This document shows positions 40,985-49,848 of a stretch of DNA of 64,000 nt, piece by piece. Positions within the stretch are counted from its first letter, which is position 1, and each line of letters begins with the position of its first letter. The notes beneath the pieces were generated by a model, which saw nothing but the letters and a program-made list of their open reading frames with translations, did not search any database and was not told the DNA's origin. Made by a program: the position numbers and the translations under genes. The DNA is from an uncultured bacterium (GTDB taxonomy: Bacteria > Cyanobacteriota > Vampirovibrionia > Gastranaerophilales > Gastranaerophilaceae): NCBI GenBank assembly GCA_949035555.1, contig CAROLD010000009.1:1-64000 (forward strand), in the 5' to 3' direction.

Positions 40985-43385
40985 ATTTATCCTGTAATTT
41001 TATAAAATCGTCTTCTTTTGTCCTTCGTTTTATATCTTCAATGCGGGCTTGAATTTTATCAATATTTTCCTTGGTGAAAGATTGTTTTGAGAGCTTAAAT
41101 GCTTCAATGAGATATTTATATGCCTGTTCAAAATCTTTTCTGCGGGAATAATAATCTCCAAGTTCTGTCAGTGCACCTGCAATGTGATACGGCTCATTAA
41201 GTTTTTTAGCATAATAAAGCGCCTGGTTCAAGTACTCAAGTGATTTTGATGTGTCTTTTGATGAGTATATTTCAGCAAGATGTATTGCTGAATAGTATAA
41301 CCCGTTGTAATTTTTAACTGCTTTATCAATTTTTATACTTTCATTGTAATATTTAATCGCATGCTGTGGGCTTCCTGCTTCATCGTAGAGTTCGGCAAGA
41401 TTGGCAAGTGCCATTGACAGGTATTGGTTTGTATTCGGGTTGGCATCAAGCTCAATACATTTTTTGTAATATAAAACAGCCATACGCATATCGTCGCGCT
41501 CATCGTTTGCCCCTGCAAATTTGTAATACAATTCCGCAAGAACTGTTTTATCCATATGAATGTCAGCAAGCTTTAATGATTTTTCATAATAGTTAAATTC
41601 TTCATCAGGATTGTCGGTTAATTTTGCCAGTGCAAGATTAACTTTTACCTGCATTTCAGGCGGTAAATCCTTGTTATTGTACAATTCATTCAGGATAAAT
41701 TTTGCGTTATCGTGTTTGTATATTATGTAGTAAATGTTTGCAATTTCGAGTTTTACTTCCGCAACTTTAAAATTATCCGAAACATTTACATAAAAATCCT
41801 GTGCCTGAGTATAAGCTTCAAGAGCTTCATACCAGTGAGAAAGTTGTTTGTAATCCTGAGCAAGTTTTATATAAATTGCAGGCAGGAATTGATAAAAATT
41901 ATCATCATCATTTTTTGTTAATGCACGTTTGTATAAAAGTATTGCGTGTTTGAAGTTGTATTTTGCTTCTTCTTGTTTTGCAAGATTGAGAATTTGTGTC
42001 AGAGACAGATTTTCGCTTTTTTCTTTTAATTCATTTCTTTCAGTCTTATCTGTGATGAAGTCTTTGATAGAGTCGGCAATGCCGTCTAATACCGCATCAT
42101 CTTCAATAATAAAGCTGATTTTATCAATTTTTTCTTCTTTTGTTTCTTCAATTTCAGGCTTAGCGGGTATTATTTCGGCAGGAGTTTCGTTAGCCGGAGA
42201 CTGTATTACTGGATCTACAGAAATCATTCGAACATCTTTTAGATTAAGCTGAGGTCTTTTCGGTATGAATAGGGTATGATACTCAATTTCGTTACGCATA
42301 GTCTGGCGCGAAAGTCTTAAGTCTCTTTCGAGAGGTTTTAGAGGAAGTTGAGTGTTATATAAATCCACACAGGCAGTGTGGAGTTTTATCATAACATTTT
42401 CGGGTATTTGGTGTTCAATAATATCCCGGAAAGAATCCTCCAGATACAAACATTCTCCGTCAACCGACAGCACAGCATTAGTAACGAAGAAAAATGCACG
42501 TTCCGGATTGTATAAATGTAATGATTTTAAAAGGTTTACGTGGATTGGAATTCTCATAACCGTAAGCAGTCTGAAAAGATGCGCGCTCACAGGGTCCACA
42601 AGTGACAATGCTTCACGGGTAATGAATTCTGGAAATGGCATAAAGCTTTTTGAATAACCTTCCAAAAATTGTACAAGTGAAAGTCCGCGTAAATTCATTA
42701 TTTTTACTGCTAAATTCACGTAATTATAATAACCTTTTGACTGTTTATACAGCTCATTTGATAAAACACCAATGTTTTTTATCCCGTTGTTTTTTAACAA
42801 TTTCTCAAATATCTGCTGTGACAGAGCAAGGCAAGTAACTTTATCAAAGTCAATATCTTCAAAGTCTTCCGCGTCAACTTTCCTTGCCGTGATTATAATT
42901 TTTACGTTAGGAAGTTTCATCAGGTGCTTGAGAAAACTCAAAATTTCAGGCTTGCTGCTTTTTAAAACAGACTCAAAAGAGTTCAAAATAATGACAATCG
43001 GGGAATGGATTGTATTAAAGTAAGAGTTGATTTTCTGTGTAAAATTCTCTGTTTTGATCCTTGGAGGAATAATTTTACCCGTAAGTGTGTATGTTCTGAA
43101 TGTGTCAAAAAATGACAAAAGCATATCATCCAAAATGCTTGTTTCAAAACAATTGTATTTCAGGGTGAGGACATTTGGATTCAGATACGATGCTACAAAA
43201 TCTGCAATCAATGTTTTTCCGGAACCTTTAAAACCGTTTACAAGAGCCAAATGTTTATCGCTTTGCAAAAAATCGCAAAGCCTTGCAATCTGTTTTTCAT
43301 TATTTTCGATTAAGCATAAGTCAAGCGGACATTCTTTCGGAATGTCCTTAATAGCTATGGATTTTTCTAAAAAATCAGTTCTCAT
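40974..43385 (-). CDS. STAND-like P-loop ATPase with C-terminal TPR array
   Basis: A large 803-residue cytoplasmic protein. The N-terminal ATPase has Walker A GFKGSGKT (51-58). IVIILNSFESVL stands in the Walker B position with Asn where Asp is normal, followed by VKIIITARK, as in STAND/NB-ARC and MalT-type ATPases. Winged-helix-like sequence follows to about 370, then a charged linker, then about eight TPRs from about residue 465 (YKRALTKNDDDNFYQFLPAIYIKLAQDY, YYKKCIELDANPNTNQYLSMALANLAELYD). STAND proteins are signal switches that oligomerise on ligand. The gene starts five bases after the CHASE2-GGDEF gene, hinting at a joint signalling role (inference). Exact family is uncertain. Confidence 0.78.
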   Translation of the reverse strand: MRTDFLEKSIAIKDIPKECPLDLCLIENNEKQIARLCDFLQSDKHLALVNGFKGSGKTLIADFVASYLNPNVLTLKYNCFETSILDDMLLSFFDTFRTYTLTGKIIPPRIKTENFTQKINSYFNTIHSPIVIILNSFESVLKSSKPEILSFLKHLMKLPNVKIIITARKVDAEDFEDIDFDKVTCLALSQQIFEKLLKNNGIKNIGVLSNELYKQSKGYYNYVNLAVKIMNLRGLSLVQFLEGYSKSFMPFPEFITREALSLVDPVSAHLFRLLTVMRIPIHVNLLKSLHLYNPERAFFFVTNAVLSVDGECLYLEDSFRDIIEHQIPENVMIKLHTACVDLYNTQLPLKPLERDLRLSRQTMRNEIEYHTLFIPKRPQLNLKDVRMISVDPVIQSPANETPAEIIPAKPEIEETKEEKIDKISFIIEDDAVLDGIADSIKDFITDKTERNELKEKSENLSLTQILNLAKQEEAKYNFKHAILLYKRALTKNDDDNFYQFLPAIYIKLAQDYKQLSHWYEALEAYTQAQDFYVNVSDNFKVAEVKLEIANIYYIIYKHDNAKFILNELYNNKDLPPEMQVKVNLALAKLTDNPDEEFNYYEKSLKLADIHMDKTVLAELYYKFAGANDERDDMRMAVLYYKKCIELDANPNTNQYLSMALANLAELYDEAGSPQHAIKYYNESIKIDKAVKNYNGLYYSAIHLAEIYSSKDTSKSLEYLNQALYYAKKLNEPYHIAGALTELGDYYSRRKDFEQAYKYLIEAFKLSKQSFTKENIDKIQARIEDIKRRTKEDDFIKLQDKYGK

Positions 43386-43389
43386 AATT

Positions 43390-45096
43390 TTAATTTACGC
43401 GATTTCTGCCGTTTTCTTTTGCATTGTATAGTCTTTTGTCAGCCGCTTCGATAATTTCTGCAGGAGTTTCACCGTCTTCTTTGTATGTGGAAACCCCGAG
43501 ACTTATTGTAACATTGCTTTCTCTTCCGTTGCTTAATTTCATTTTTTTAGATGACACGAGGGAACAAAGTTTATTTGCAATTGAAACAGCCTCTTCGTTT
43601 TTTGTATTCGGGAGAATAATACTCATTTCTTCTCCTCCGTATCTGCATACTATATCGGTTGCTCTGACATTTTTCTTTAATTCCTGTGCAACTTGTCTTA
43701 ACACAGCATCTCCTGATTGGTGTCCAAAATTATCGTTAAATTTTTTGAAAAAGTCTATATCAATAATTATTAGTGAAAATTTTGTATCATAACGTTTTGC
43801 GTGAGATACGGACATTTGCATCTGTTCTTGAAAATATCTGTGATTATAAAGTTCAGTAAGTCCGTCTGTTGTTGCGAGTTTATATTGTGTGTCAAAGTCT
43901 CTTGATTTAATCAAATATTTTGTGATTACAGTGAGGATAAATGCCAGAACTGCAAATCCCATCGGTGATACAATCGGCAGCCACAAATTAAAAAATTTCA
44001 TCATATAGTATGTTAAAATTACGTATCCAAAATATACCGTTGCGGTAAGCCCTGCTGCAATAGGCATAGACGGCAGTACTAGTACAATTCCGACAGTTAT
44101 TAATGCAAGAGCAAAAACGATAATTACATTAGCATAGTCAGGTGTTTTGTGAATAAAACTTCCGTCAATAATGTTGTTCACGTATGTTGCCTGAACTTCA
44201 ACGCCCGGGTAAACTTTATCAACCGGAACCGTTTTTATATCAAATAAACTTGCCGCGGTAGCTCCGAAATATACAATTTTATTTTCGAAATCAAAATTAA
44301 GTTTTTCTTTTCCTTCTGCGGCTTTGATAAGTTTATACATAGGAATATTTTCAAATGTTCCCGCAGGACCGTACCAGTTAAGAATTACACCGGCTTCGTC
44401 ATCATATTTTATTGAAGTTTTGCCGTTTGTATAATAATTCCCTACGCGATATCCTAACTGCGGATAATACTTTCCCTGATATTTCAGATATAAAGGCATT
44501 TTTCTCAAAACTCCGTCATCTGAGCGCGAAACATTTATCAAGCCGATGTTTGATGTTGCGTTTAATATTCCTTCTAAAATTACTCTGCAATTTGAGTATT
44601 CCATTGGTTCGCCTTTTGTAGGGTAAGGTATTATTGCAAGTTTATCAGGTAGCCGGGGCGGAATTCTTAAATCCTCAGGCTGGTCATCTAAATTCATTGC
44701 TGTATAAACATTGTTATACTTTTTAAAAATATTAATTAAAGCATTATCTGCGGCTTGGTCTGATTTCATTGATTTGACAAACATAAGGTCAAATGCAATA
44801 CTTTTCGGGTTTTGTGCTTCAATATAATCAACCATTTTTGCATAAATATCGCGTCTTAGGGGCCACTCTCCATAATGGTCAAGGATATATTCATAACTAC
44901 CGTCATCAATTGCTACAATTACAATATCTTTATTATTCTGACGGCTTCCTGAATTTGCAAGAATGCTTTGTCTTATATCAAAAGTTCTATTTTCCATTGA
45001 CGTCATAAACGCAGAAAAGCTTCCGTTTTTAATACTAAAAATCAGAAGCACTGCAAAGATAGAAATCCATAATGTATATAAAAATTTTTTCAACAT
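43390..45096 (-). CDS. CHASE2-sensor diguanylate cyclase (GGDEF)
   Basis: Membrane sensor enzyme making cyclic di-GMP from two GTP, 568 residues. Membrane helix 1 (about 7-25) is followed by an extracytoplasmic CHASE2 domain (about 40-310: NRTFDIRQSIL, KDIVIVAIDDGSYE, EWPLRRDIYA). Three membrane helices come next, then GGDEF from about 400: DGLTELYNHRYF, DIDFFKKFNDNFGHQSGDAVL, CRYGGEEMSIILP. The A-site is GGEEM, within known active variation (GG[DE]EF with Met for Phe). An I-site RATD lies five residues before it, predicting product feedback. It is preceded by a 55-residue ORF and followed by the STAND-like ATPase. Confidence 0.92.
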   Translation of the reverse strand: MLKKFLYTLWISIFAVLLIFSIKNGSFSAFMTSMENRTFDIRQSILANSGSRQNNKDIVIVAIDDGSYEYILDHYGEWPLRRDIYAKMVDYIEAQNPKSIAFDLMFVKSMKSDQAADNALINIFKKYNNVYTAMNLDDQPEDLRIPPRLPDKLAIIPYPTKGEPMEYSNCRVILEGILNATSNIGLINVSRSDDGVLRKMPLYLKYQGKYYPQLGYRVGNYYTNGKTSIKYDDEAGVILNWYGPAGTFENIPMYKLIKAAEGKEKLNFDFENKIVYFGATAASLFDIKTVPVDKVYPGVEVQATYVNNIIDGSFIHKTPDYANVIIVFALALITVGIVLVLPSMPIAAGLTATVYFGYVILTYYMMKFFNLWLPIVSPMGFAVLAFILTVITKYLIKSRDFDTQYKLATTDGLTELYNHRYFQEQMQMSVSHAKRYDTKFSLIIIDIDFFKKFNDNFGHQSGDAVLRQVAQELKKNVRATDIVCRYGGEEMSIILPNTKNEEAVSIANKLCSLVSSKKMKLSNGRESNVTISLGVSTYKEDGETPAEIIEAADKRLYNAKENGRNRVN

Positions 45097-45110
45097 AACT
45101 CAAGCCCTGT

Positions 45111-45278
45111 TTATTTTACGTTTTCAGTGTAGTTTAACGCAGAAATATTGGCAAGAATGTTTTTTACAACGAATTTTTGTTCCAGAATTTTGTTATTTAA
45201 TTTCAGAATTTCTGTAGCATAAGATAATTCATCAGGGTGCTTTAAATAGCGAAGTAAACATTGCTCGTGTAAGTTCAT
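45111..45278 (-). CDS. Small ORF, 55 residues, upstream of the diguanylate cyclase
   Basis: From ATG 45278 to TAA 45111, starting MNLHEQCLLRYL and ending NYTENVK. AGGA lies about ten bases before the ATG. It has no membrane segment or signal; it looks like a short helical protein with several Leu, Lys and Asn residues. The stop is 14 bases before the cyclase ATG on the same strand, so it would be the first gene of the operon. It could be a regulator or partner of the cyclase, or a leader peptide. The case rests on position, codon use and start site. Confidence 0.55.
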   Translation of the reverse strand: MNLHEQCLLRYLKHPDELSYATEILKLNNKILEQKFVVKNILANISALNYTENVK

Positions 45279-45444
45279 TCTTATCAATTCCTATAAAACG
45301 GTTATAACATGATTATTATTTCAAATTTTGATTAAAATTAAATCAACCTTTTAAAGAATTTGCTAGGAAATTTCTAATACAAGTATATGAGCTTAACCGG
45401 AGCTTAACTAAATGTAAAGATATTAGCCAATCGTCTAATGTTTG

Positions 45445-45453
45445 TGCTATAAT
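45445..45453 (+). promoter_or_regulatory. Extended -10 promoter of gyrA
   Basis: TGC then TATAAT at 45445-45453, with a weak -35 (TTAGCC at 45423, 19 bases up). Transcription from about 45460 excludes an upstream in-frame ATG at 45442 as the gyrA start. gyrA promoters often respond to supercoiling, which cannot be read here. Confidence 0.65.
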
Positions 45454-45486
45454 TCTGGTAAAGAGACAGACTTGGAGGGTAGAGTA

Positions 45487-48042
45487 TTGAGTCAACAGAA
45501 TATGTTTGATCACGGGAAAATCGTTCCTGTAAATATAAGAGAAGAAATGAAACGTTCATATATCGACTATGCAATGAGTGTAATCGTAGGACGTGCATTA
45601 CCTGATGTTCGAGACGGGTTGAAACCTGTTCACAGACGTATTTTATACGCAATGAATGAACTGGGAATGTATCCTGACAAACCGTTTAAAAAATGTGCGC
45701 GTATTGTCGGGGAAGTTCTGGGTAAATATCACCCGCACGGCGATAGCTCTGTTTATGAAGCTCTAGTTCGTATGGCTCAAGATTTTTCAACAAGATATTT
45801 GATGGTTGACGGGCATGGCAACTTCGGTTCTGTTGACGGTGACGGAGCTGCTGCAATGCGTTATACAGAAGCCCGTATGCATAAAATTACTCAATCTATG
45901 CTTGCTGATATTGACTGTGAAACAGTTGAGTTTGAGCCAAACTTCGACGGTTCACTGCAAGAACCGTCAGTGCTTCCTGTAAGGCTGCCTATGCTTTTGT
46001 TAAACGGAGTTTCAGGTATTGCGGTTGGTATGGCAACAAATATTCCTCCGCATAACCTTTGCGAAGTTGTTGACGGTACCATCGCGTTGATTGATAATCC
46101 GAAAATCACTGTTCCTGAACTTATGGAACATATTAAAGGACCTGATTTCCCTACATCGGCTACAATTATTGGATTGAACGATATTAAACAGGCTTACGAA
46201 ACAGGAAGAGGTTCTATTAAAATGTCTGCGGTTTCTGGTTTTGAAGAAATTGCGGGCGGCGGCGGACGCCAAGCAAGAACTGCGATTGTTGTAACCGAAA
46301 TTCCTTATCAGGTTAATAAAGCAATGCTTATTGAAAAAATTGCAGACCTTGTCAAAGACCAAAAAATTACAGGTATTTCAGATATTCGTGACGAGTCTGA
46401 CCGTGAAGGTATGAGAATCGTCATTGAATTGAAACGTGATGCAAAACCTGATGTTGTTAGAAATAATTTATATAAATATACTCAGCTTGCAACAACTTTC
46501 GGGGTTAACATGGTTGCTCTGTGCGGCAAACAGCCTCGTTTGATGAATTTATACGAAGTTTTAAATGAATTTGTTGAACACAGAATTGAAATCGTTACAA
46601 GAAGAACTATTTTCTTCTTGAAGAAAGCTAAAATCCGCGCTCACATCTTGGCAGGTTTAATCATCGCATTGGGTTCTATTGACGAAGTTATTGAACTTAT
46701 CAAAAAATCTAAGACCACCGATGATGCAAGAGAAGGTTTGATGAGCAGATTTGGTCTTGATGTTGACCAGTCAAATGCAATTTTAGAAATGCAATTAAGA
46801 CGTTTGACAGGTTTAGAACAAGACAAAGTTAAAGCAGAATACGAAGAATTGTTGAAAAAGATTGCCGAATACGAATCAATTCTTGCAAGTCGTCAAAAAA
46901 TTCTTGATATTATCAAAGCAGAACTTCTTGAAGATAAAGAAAAATACGGCGATGACAGAAAAACTCAGATTTTACCTGAACAGGGCGAAGTTACAATTGA
47001 AGACTTAACACCAAATACTCCGATGGCTGTATTTATTACACATCAAGGATATTTGAAACGTATATCCCTTGATACCTTCGAACGTCAAAACCGTGCAACC
47101 CGCGGTAAATCAGGCATGAAAACAAAAGATGATGATGATATTCAACATTTCTTTACTGCAATGATGCATGATAAAGTGTTATTCTTCTCATCTAAAGGTA
47201 CTGTTTACAGCTTGAATGTTTACGACTTCCCTGAAGGCGGACGTCAGGCAAAAGGCTTGCCGATTGTAAACGTACTTCCTATAGATCAGGATGAAAAGAT
47301 TACCGCAGTAGTTCCTGTGAGTTCATTCTCTAAAGACTTGAATTTAATCATGCTTACTAAAAAAGGTTATATCAAACGTATTGAATTGGATAACTTCTCA
47401 AATATCCGTCGTAACGGTATTATCGCAATCGGTTTGGATGAAGGTGACAGCTTATGCTGGGTAAAACTTGCAACTGCAAAAGACGAAATTATTATCGGAA
47501 CATCTTGCGGTATGGCAATCAGATTCCCAATCCAAGACTTGAGACCGTTAGGCAGAAGCGCCCGCGGTGTAATTTCAATGAAATTACGCTCAGGAGATGA
47601 AATTGTCGGATGTGATATTGTTCCGCAAGATTACGACGCGGATTTACTGGTAGTAACTTCTGACGGTTTTGGCAAGCGTACAAAATTATCTGAATTCAGA
47701 AGCCAGAACAGAGGCGGTTTAGGATTGATTGCAACCAAGTTCAAATCAAGTTCATCAAGACTTGTTGCCTTGACTATCGTAAGAGATTCTGACGATATAA
47801 TGCTTGTGACAGCAAACGGCGTAGTAACAAGACTGAATGCAGGTCAAATTTCACAACAGGGACGTCCTGCAACAGGTGTTAGAGCACAGAACTTGAACGA
47901 AAATGATGTAGTATGTTCTGTTAATAAGATTATTAACCCTGATGAAGACGACGTAACTATTAAAACATCAACTGCGGAAGCTCCTGCGCCGGAAGACGAA
48001 GTTCAGCAAACAAGTCTGTTGGACGGAGGAAACGAAGAATAG
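45487..48042 (+). CDS. gyrA: DNA gyrase subunit A
   Basis: Breakage-reunion subunit of gyrase, introducing negative supercoils with GyrB; 851 residues. I start at TTG 45487 (MSQQNMF after initiation), eight bases after GGAGG; the in-frame ATG at 45442 lies within the promoter. The catalytic tyrosine is Tyr126 in RYTEARM. The quinolone region reads HPHGDSSVYEALVRMAQ, with Ser and Glu at the two resistance positions, the usual susceptible form. The GyrA box is QGRPATG-like (QQGRPATGVR) in the C-terminal beta-pinwheel, consistent with gyrase rather than ParC. It is monocistronic with a strong terminator. Confidence 0.97.
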   Translation: MSQQNMFDHGKIVPVNIREEMKRSYIDYAMSVIVGRALPDVRDGLKPVHRRILYAMNELGMYPDKPFKKCARIVGEVLGKYHPHGDSSVYEALVRMAQDFSTRYLMVDGHGNFGSVDGDGAAAMRYTEARMHKITQSMLADIDCETVEFEPNFDGSLQEPSVLPVRLPMLLLNGVSGIAVGMATNIPPHNLCEVVDGTIALIDNPKITVPELMEHIKGPDFPTSATIIGLNDIKQAYETGRGSIKMSAVSGFEEIAGGGGRQARTAIVVTEIPYQVNKAMLIEKIADLVKDQKITGISDIRDESDREGMRIVIELKRDAKPDVVRNNLYKYTQLATTFGVNMVALCGKQPRLMNLYEVLNEFVEHRIEIVTRRTIFFLKKAKIRAHILAGLIIALGSIDEVIELIKKSKTTDDAREGLMSRFGLDVDQSNAILEMQLRRLTGLEQDKVKAEYEELLKKIAEYESILASRQKILDIIKAELLEDKEKYGDDRKTQILPEQGEVTIEDLTPNTPMAVFITHQGYLKRISLDTFERQNRATRGKSGMKTKDDDDIQHFFTAMMHDKVLFFSSKGTVYSLNVYDFPEGGRQAKGLPIVNVLPIDQDEKITAVVPVSSFSKDLNLIMLTKKGYIKRIELDNFSNIRRNGIIAIGLDEGDSLCWVKLATAKDEIIIGTSCGMAIRFPIQDLRPLGRSARGVISMKLRSGDEIVGCDIVPQDYDADLLVVTSDGFGKRTKLSEFRSQNRGGLGLIATKFKSSSSRLVALTIVRDSDDIMLVTANGVVTRLNAGQISQQGRPATGVRAQNLNENDVVCSVNKIINPDEDDVTIKTSTAEAPAPEDEVQQTSLLDGGNEE

Positions 48043-48073
48043 AAAAAAGAGGTTCAAATTGAACCTCTTTTTT
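48043..48073. terminator. Bidirectional intrinsic terminator after gyrA
   Basis: AAAAAAGAGGTTCAA and its complement TTGAACCTCTTTTTT flank a single A (48043-48073). It ends gyrA and the convergent gene at 48079. Confidence 0.92.
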
Positions 48074-48078
48074 AATTA

Positions 48079-49359
48079 CTACCTTGCTCTGTAGTGACCT
48101 CTGACATGTGTTCCGTCACTTCTTGTGTAAGGTGCAATATAAACAGCTCCGCCGGCAGAATTCATCTGAGCATTACTTGGAATACCTATTTTGCCCCATT
48201 GACTTCTAATTTCGGCTTCTTTGTCCGTAAATTCTTCATTGGGCATATCTCCAATATCTTCGCGGGTGTATATTTTATTATCACCTGACAAAGGATTTCT
48301 GTAATTGGAATAATCGGCTTGGTTTTGTTGGTTTTGTATGGCGTTTGGATTAAATTCGTTGTGTGAAATTCCAGTTTCTAATACTCCATTTTGTGGAGTA
48401 TTATTATGCGAATTTAATGGAATTGAAGGGTTTTCTTTTGTGTTTAATAGATTGGTTTTTATAGCTAATCCCACAGGTGTTGTACCAATATCTAGCCACT
48501 TGTCCAGGTTGACTTTTTTTGCAATATCATTTATCCTTATAAATGACAAGTCTTGACCCTCGGGTTCTGGACCCGCTAGGTTGGGGCTTGTCACTTTATG
48601 GAAATATTTATTTCCTTTTGCGTTTTCGGCTATTAAATAATCAACTCCATCTCCGCCAAGACGGTGAAATTTTGTAATATCAAATTTATGAGAATGCTGT
48701 GGGGCTTCCGTATTTAGATATTCCGCTTTTTTTAGATTTTTGCTTAAGTCTATTACTTTATCTGTATATTGTGGCTGTTGCCTATTTGTTTCTTTAAATC
48801 CATCACTAATAAGTTTAATTTCACCTAAATCTTTTCTTACAGGATTAGTTCCTCGTTCATAATTAGTGTAATATTCGTTACTTAATTTAGTTTGTTTAGG
48901 TTTTGAAAGAAGTTCTTTTTTTATACTATTTTTTTCAATATTTCCTGTAATTCCTCCTGCTACTGCACCGGTTCCAAGTCCAAAAACAGCATCAGTGGCG
49001 GCTGTATATAACGGATTTTTATTTTCGGCTAACCCTCGTCCAAAACCGAATACGCTGCCTTCAGCAGCACCATCTATCGCACTTTGTGTAAATTTTTGTG
49101 CTAATTTTCGACCGAGAGATTTTTGCAGAAATTGTCCTGCTCCGGCTTTCACTGCTGAACCGCCAATGCCTACCCCTGGAACGGCGACACTGCCTATTTC
49201 AAATAGCCCTGCAGCGATTTGTTTGTTTCTGTAATCGGTAAATTCTTTATTGATTTTTTGTTCATACAATTTACCAAATTCTTTAATTATGGCGATTTTT
49301 TCTTCTCTGGTATAGTTGCCTCTTTCTAAAAATTTTTGTAGTTGTTCGTATTCTTGCAT
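48079..49359 (-). CDS. Orphan Gly/Ala-rich protein with phage- or toxin-like C-terminus
   Basis: A 426-residue protein with no firm family. Residues 1-45 are a charged helical start. Residues about 48-150 are Gly/Ala-rich and hydrophobic (VAVPGVGIGGSAVKAGAG, DAVFGLGTGAVAGGITG), able to enter membranes, as in some phage or effector proteins. A middle domain of about 210-290 (KFDITKFHRLGGDGVDYLIAENAKGNKYFHK) looks folded. The last 60 residues have YTREDIGDMPNEEF and finish PYTRSDGTHVRGHYRAR, a tail common in phage structural and mobile-element proteins. No partner or immunity gene is apparent. It may be a cargo gene from a mobile element, placed between gyrA and the PC4-like gene. Function unknown. 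Confidence 0.65.
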   Translation of the reverse strand: MQEYEQLQKFLERGNYTREEKIAIIKEFGKLYEQKINKEFTDYRNKQIAAGLFEIGSVAVPGVGIGGSAVKAGAGQFLQKSLGRKLAQKFTQSAIDGAAEGSVFGFGRGLAENKNPLYTAATDAVFGLGTGAVAGGITGNIEKNSIKKELLSKPKQTKLSNEYYTNYERGTNPVRKDLGEIKLISDGFKETNRQQPQYTDKVIDLSKNLKKAEYLNTEAPQHSHKFDITKFHRLGGDGVDYLIAENAKGNKYFHKVTSPNLAGPEPEGQDLSFIRINDIAKKVNLDKWLDIGTTPVGLAIKTNLLNTKENPSIPLNSHNNTPQNGVLETGISHNEFNPNAIQNQQNQADYSNYRNPLSGDNKIYTREDIGDMPNEEFTDKEAEIRSQWGKIGIPSNAQMNSAGGAVYIAPYTRSDGTHVRGHYRAR

Positions 49360-49547
49360 TTTTAATATATCCTTTCTGCAAGGATAATACTAATGACTCG
49401 ATTGTTGGCTAGAATATAATTATATCATTTGAATGCAAATTCGGTCAATCTGTCCGTGTGGTTGTAATTTTCAATTAAAGATAAATATATTTACCTCTTT
49501 TAGCATTTGTGATAATATCTAATAGCACAGATAATAAGGAGAGAAAC

Positions 49548-49787
49548 ATGGCAGATGCAAAAATTTTAGCAACTATTGAAAGAAGTGATACAGAACAATT
49601 ACAGATTTCTGTCAGCGAATACAAAGGCAGAAGCTATTTGAATATGAGAATATTTTATACAACTGATGATGGTGCAACTTGGTTACCGACTAAAAAAGGT
49701 GTAACTTTCTCACCTGACCAATTGGATTTATTAACTGAAGCTATTGAAGAAGCTAAACAAGAATTTATGGCTTCTGAAGCTGAATAA
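49548..49787 (+). CDS. PC4/p15-like transcriptional coactivator family protein
   Basis: A 79-residue protein with the PC4 single-stranded-DNA-binding fold: LQISVSEYKGRSYLNMRIFY, DDGATWLPTKKGVTFSPDQLDLLTEAIEEA. The bacterial YdbC/PC4 group consists of such small dimeric proteins with a four-stranded sheet and helix; they bind ssDNA and may act in transcription or replication. ATG 49548 follows AAGGAG. It is monocistronic with a hairpin after it, upstream of priA. Role inferred from family only. Confidence 0.88.
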   Translation: MADAKILATIERSDTEQLQISVSEYKGRSYLNMRIFYTTDDGATWLPTKKGVTFSPDQLDLLTEAIEEAKQEFMASEAE

Positions 49788-49796
49788 GATTTATTT

Positions 49797-49822
49797 CACC
49801 CTCTCCATCGGAGAGGGTGTTT
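49797..49822 (+). terminator. Hairpin terminator after the PC4-like gene
   Basis: CACCCTCTCC (49797-49806), ATC loop, GGAGAGGGTG (49810-49819), then TTT. The stem is strong but the T run is short, so read-through into priA is possible. Confidence 0.7.
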
Positions 49823-49848
49823 AGAATATAGATTAGGGTTTTATATAA

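Noticed and set aside
42000..43500. Plus-strand ORFs opposite the ATPase and cyclase genes
   Set aside because: They are reverse-frame shadows of strong coding sequence on the minus strand.
45442..45486. Upstream in-frame ATG that would lengthen GyrA by 15 residues
   Set aside because: It lies in the extended -10 promoter, and GGAGG is placed correctly for the TTG at 45487.
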